From: Saccoglossus kowalevskii
Taxonomy: Eukaryota > Hemichordata > Enteropneusta > Harrimaniidae
DNA length: 29,778 nt
Assembly (NCBI RefSeq): GCF_000003605.2
Contig: NW_003139817.1
Coordinates: 558,390 to 588,167 of the forward strand
Direction: 5' to 3'
How positions within the stretch are numbered: position 1 is the first letter of the stretch; every line of letters starts with the position of its first letter. Shown here piece after piece: positions 26,570-29,778 of this stretch. The notes beneath the pieces are model-generated. The model did no database searches, had not been told where the DNA came from, and saw nothing but the letters and a program-made list of their open reading frames with translations. The translations under genes and the position numbers were made by a program.

Positions 26570-26766
26570 CCCTAAAGTAAAGTACTTTATTTTCGCTTGG
26601 AATTAATTTTTGCTGAAGGAATGATTTCGTGAAAAAAAAATCCAGCGAATTTACCTTTTCTCCTGATTTTAAATTCAACTTTTCAAAAATCAGTGAAAAT
26701 AAAATCCATACAAAACACTTTTCAGCGAAAATTAATTCCAGCTAAAATAAAGTATTATACAGTACT
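26570..26766. mobile_element. MITE with TACTGTA ends, copy 2 (reverse orientation)
   Basis: Read on the minus strand it starts AGTACTGTATAATACTTTAT, then AGCTGGAATTAATTTTCGC, TTTTGTATGGATTTTATTTT and CACTGATTTTTG, and closes with TTCCAAGCGAAAATAAAGTA. This matches the element at 21183-21363. Confidence 0.72.
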
Positions 26767-27405
26767 TCAGAAATAACATGATATACAAACTTGGTATATA
26801 GTAAGATGGGTAATTTTCATAACTAATTTATTGTATGTAATATACATATACTGGCCTGGCTAAATAGAGAACAAAACTATGCAACCTAAAGAGAATATTA
26901 ATTTGAACCTATTGCATTATCTTTAGTATCAACACCACATCCTTTTTTTAAAAAATAAACATATATACTAGAACACTGGAAGCCTATTAAGATTACAATC
27001 ATATGTAGTCTGGTAAAACTCTGGTTAAAACATCCGCTCTGCTGGGTCACATATGAGTTGTGATTTTCCAACATAGCTTCACAAAAAGAGTTACCAGACG
27101 TATGCTGTATCTTAATCACCTGAAGACTTCAAATAATGAACTTGATTCACAGAAAGCTGCTCAATTCTTTAAGAAATCAAGTGCAAAGTTACAAATTCCA
27201 GGTCTTAAGGCTACCAGTGACCTAGATTTTTTTTATATCTAACTCTACATTTTGGGGGTCATTTCCCATGACAACGAAATTAAAAATTGGTTTTAAATTT
27301 AAATTTGTTTGATAATTGGGCAGTATTTTTCTTGATTTAAAAGTAAGACTGAAAGGTCTACAGTGTCATTTTCTTTGTTAGCTCTGTACATTTGCTGAAA
27401 CACGG
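26767..27405 (-). other. Probable 3' UTR of selenophosphate synthetase and intergenic DNA
   Basis: AT-rich sequence downstream of the stop codon at 27406 on the minus strand. A reverse-strand AATAAA lies at about 26826-26831 and could end the transcript. I looked for a SECIS stem-loop (ATGA ... AA ... GA core) and found none that I could support. Confidence 0.35.
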
Positions 27406-27581
27406 TTAACCATTCACCATCTTGGTAGTAACTTCAATAATCCGTGGCTTGTCAATGATGCGTGCCGAACGATTTCCTTTCTCAACAATACCTATAATCC
27501 AAGCAGTGTGACCATCTGTCTTCTCAACATCCTTGCAAAATGCAGCAGCCTGTTCACGGGGTAAACAGATAAGCAGACCAC
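27406..27581 (-). CDS. SEPHS: Selenophosphate synthetase last exon with stop
   Basis: Acceptor CTGTTCTAG|. Encodes [57 protein letters not shown], then TAA (27408-27406). The loop before GHTAW is a few residues shorter than in human SEPHS1, and there is almost no C-terminal extension. Confidence 0.93.
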
Positions 27582-29605
27582 CTAGAACAGGTAAAATCAA
27601 AATATGATTGTACAACTGCTAGAAACTGATAAAAGAAATATTGCCACAAAGTAAATAAATAGTACAACTGAGTTCTAAAGAAATCAGCCCAGGCATTTTT
27701 TAGAAACTGTTTATGACATGTTCATATGTTTTGGGAGAATTTGCTTCAGTTCAGTCAAAGGTCAGCAGAACGAAAATAGTTCAAATGTGTATGGGAAATA
27801 AAATCATGGATCTCAAAACAAAAATTTGGAAAAGTTTATTCCACATTGGATACAAAATATTAAATAAAGCAATTAATTAAGTGTGAATTCTCACCTGATG
27901 TTTCAGCAGAGGTTCCTTGCAGTAGATTAAACATATTACCACATGCCTTACCAACAGCTGACATCTTAGCAATAATTGGTAGATTGTGAATGACAAAGGA
28001 CACTTCATTACGTTGATGACTGGCAAGATTCTTTGCATGTCCCAGAATTCCAAATCCAGTTATATCAGTTGCACCATGAGCATTGTATTTATGCATCAGA
28101 TGGGCCGCTGATGATAAAAGAAGAAATACAGTAGAAATAACTACAATGCCAATGGAAATGTTACCCAATGAATGAAATGAAATGAGGAATGAAACCCCAT
28201 ATGAATCAGACCACTAGAGCCCTGGTTCTCTATATTTCAGATTGAATATAATGACGAATTCTAACATTTTTTTTCAAACACTATGAAGAATTTATACAAC
28301 TATGGGATGTGCTGCACAATAAAGCAGTCTGTCTTCAATTGTTCATTTTATCTCAGTGAAACTGTTGATGATTGAGGAAATTGTGTCTACCATCTATATT
28401 CACTGCTCCAAACCCTGCTGAAATCAAGGAAACTCTCACATGAACCCCACAGAATGATCAACACACCTGCCCTGTTTAGCCGAGCCATGTTGTACATAGC
28501 TTCTTGGTATGCACGTTCAACATCTTCAGCAGTAACAACCAATCGGATTCTACTCCACTTCTCCGGTATTTCCAGCCATGAGTGGGCATTTACAGCCACT
28601 TGGGTGCCCAGTGGTTTGGTCATGACTAGAACATCACCAGCAACAGTACTATCAGGGCTGTGAAGAAGGGAACATGGAGAATACATTATAATCCTTGTCG
28701 GTTGAGATTTAATTGTGGTTTATCTTACAATGGTTTTATACAGACAAATTTAACAGATCTGATATTAGTTGGCAACACTATTTCTAAAGCATGTGGAATG
28801 ATATTAAACATTAACAAATAAATGACAATGCTGACCTGTACCATATTGCAAACAAGGCAGGATGCGAGATTGAATGTGGTTCACAGTACAAAAATCATAT
28901 AAATAATTGAAAATCTATTTGTGGAATAAAGAACAATGGAATAGCAGTCAGGCTAGAACCCCCTGGTTCCAATAACACCTAAATGGGGGCAATATTAGGT
29001 TTGCAGCACATTGCTAATTACAAAAGTGAATCATTAGGCTGGCACATTAGTATTTGCCACCTCACCAATTGCTTGCTACTTACGAAATAAATTCATTAGC
29101 CTGACAAACAGTAGTTGCAACCCCACCAATGATGCACCATGGACTCAAAACTGTTTGACCGCCAGTGACGGGTGTTCCAGCTTCTTCAGCAACATCCTGT
29201 TAATAAAACAGAAACTATGACAAATGGAAATCTACACAGTTATGAACCAACTAACTGATCATCTATTGTTACTACATTAGTAAATACCGGTAAAAGTAAC
29301 TGGTACCAATTTAGTAGAACAGTAGTAAAAAAGTAGTATTACATTTAGTATAAATTGGCATTGCTTACTATTGACAGAGTTTCTAGGTCAAACACAGAGA
29401 CAATTTGATTAAATCACACGACTTAATGACATCATGACATGCAATAGCAAGATACCTTAAATCCACGCATCATGAGAGGAATAACAACATCTCGTTCTTT
29501 GTCTGTAAATTTCTGGGGTACACCGAGCAGCATCAGCATATTATCAGTGTCTGTAACACCCAATGCATACAAGTCACTCAGAGTATTGGCTGCTGCAATC
29601 CTTCC
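27406..29605 (-). CDS. SEPHS: Selenophosphate synthetase (selenide, water dikinase), C-terminal 280 residues, 5 exons
   Basis: Exons in transcript order are 29605-29456, 29196-29084, 28657-28467, 28107-27895 and 27581-27406 (843 nt with stop). All are GT-AG and phases join. The product follows animal SEPHS1/SEPHS2 throughout: [120 protein letters not shown] and [20 protein letters not shown]. The enzyme makes monoselenophosphate from selenide and ATP for selenocysteine synthesis. Asp in SDLYALG and in TDITGFG correspond to Mg-ATP-binding residues of bacterial SelD. The catalytic Sec/Cys (Thr in SEPHS1) precedes this part, outside the window, so the functional class is open. VNAH and LPIIAK...[12 protein letters not shown] look slightly more like SEPHS2. 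Human enzymes are 392 and 448 residues. Confidence 0.94.
27582..27894 (-). other. Selenophosphate synthetase intron
   Basis: 313 bases, AT-rich, nothing seen. Confidence 0.6.
27895..28107 (-). CDS. SEPHS: Selenophosphate synthetase exon
   Basis: Acceptor TATCATCAG|, donor TCAG|GTGAGA; 213 nt, phase 1 at both ends. Encodes [20 protein letters not shown], then [38 protein letters not shown]. The Asp of TDITGFG is a predicted metal ligand. Confidence 0.94.
28108..28466 (-). other. Selenophosphate synthetase intron
   Basis: 359 bases, AT-rich, nothing seen. Confidence 0.6.
28467..28657 (-). CDS. SEPHS: Selenophosphate synthetase exon
   Basis: Acceptor CTTCACAG|, donor GCAG|GTGTGT. Encodes [50 protein letters not shown] and NMARLNRA. 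Confidence 0.93.
28658..29083 (-). other. Selenophosphate synthetase intron
   Basis: 426 bases. CACATTAGTATTTGCCACCT, CACCAATTGC at 29043-29072 resembles the exon text AACAGTAGTTGCAACCCCAC, CAATGATGC at 29107-29135 and may be a decayed local duplication; no other feature. Confidence 0.5.
29084..29196 (-). CDS. SEPHS: Selenophosphate synthetase exon
   Basis: Acceptor TTAACAG|, donor TTC|GTAAGT. Encodes [20 protein letters not shown], then [14 protein letters not shown]; ends with two bases of a Ser codon. GGQTV is part of the conserved core. Confidence 0.92.
29456..29605 (-). CDS. SEPHS: Selenophosphate synthetase exon (first in window)
   Basis: 50 codons, phase 0 at both ends, acceptor CTTTGTAG| and donor AAG|GTATCT. 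Encodes [39 protein letters not shown] and MMRGFK. Carries an Asp (SDLYALG) of the metal/ATP site. Upstream exons are beyond the right edge. Confidence 0.93.
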
Positions 29606-29778
29606 CTACAAAGTAAATCAAAGAAAGCTTAGAAAGAACTCCCATGTGCTGAGAGTATTGGAGACACATTAAATATAATTCGAAATTACTTAGCTGAAAA
29701 CTAATTATGCAAATCAGAAAATTAATATGACCAGATTTGAGTGTAAAACTAATGAGGTCTGCGCAATGTAACAGAAAA

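Noticed and set aside
26000-27405. SECIS element downstream of selenophosphate synthetase
   Set aside because: Several ATGA sites occur on the minus strand, but none has a convincing stem with AA loop and partner GA.
1-29778. CRISPR array, operon or other prokaryotic-type system
   Set aside because: Direct repeats here are minisatellites or transposon arrays; genes are spliced eukaryotic genes.

Overview
This is metazoan nuclear DNA: AT-rich, intron-rich, with canonical GT-AG splice sites, a 501-base assembly gap (10857-11357) and many transposon copies. Protein content (GTF3C1, TMEM115, selenophosphate synthetase) and the repeat mix (DIRS-like, LINE, tRNA-derived SINE, several MITE families) suggest an invertebrate, probably marine. 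The species cannot be named from the sequence alone.

Layout. (1) 1-10336, minus strand: five coding exons of the N-terminal part of GTF3C1, the B-box-binding subunit of TFIIIC. The first coding exon is not visible and is probably in or beyond the gap; the C-terminal exons lie off the left edge. The 7.3-kb intron between 1338 and 8612 holds a decayed DIRS-like retrotransposon (gag-like region, reverse transcriptase, RNase H) inside a 51-bp perfect inverted repeat (2133-2183 / 8203-8253). A TIR element with a 5-bp target duplication is nested near its right end. (2) 11358-11990, plus strand: a possible last exon of an unidentified gene, with a poly(A) signal. (3) 12270-14960: a transposon nest of a TA-flanked MITE, LINE 3' sequences, a short tandem duplication and an inserted element with five tandem ~158-bp repeats. 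(4) 16225-21982, plus strand: a complete four-exon TMEM115 gene, with a hairpin-headed tandem repeat in intron 1, a SINE in intron 2 and a MITE in intron 3. Its 3' UTR may run to about 23950. (5) 23950-27400: intergenic DNA with further MITEs. (6) 27406-29605, minus strand: the last five coding exons of a selenophosphate synthetase gene. Its N-terminal exons, with the Sec/Cys/Thr position, lie off the right edge.

The three recognised genes are separate housekeeping genes: RNA polymerase III transcription, Golgi membrane function and selenium metabolism. Nothing indicates that they act as one system. I did not find a convincing new biological system. The most informative observations concern transposon structure: a DIRS-like element lacking a visible tyrosine recombinase, a TTAA-targeting MITE present three times, and a datable order of nested insertions.
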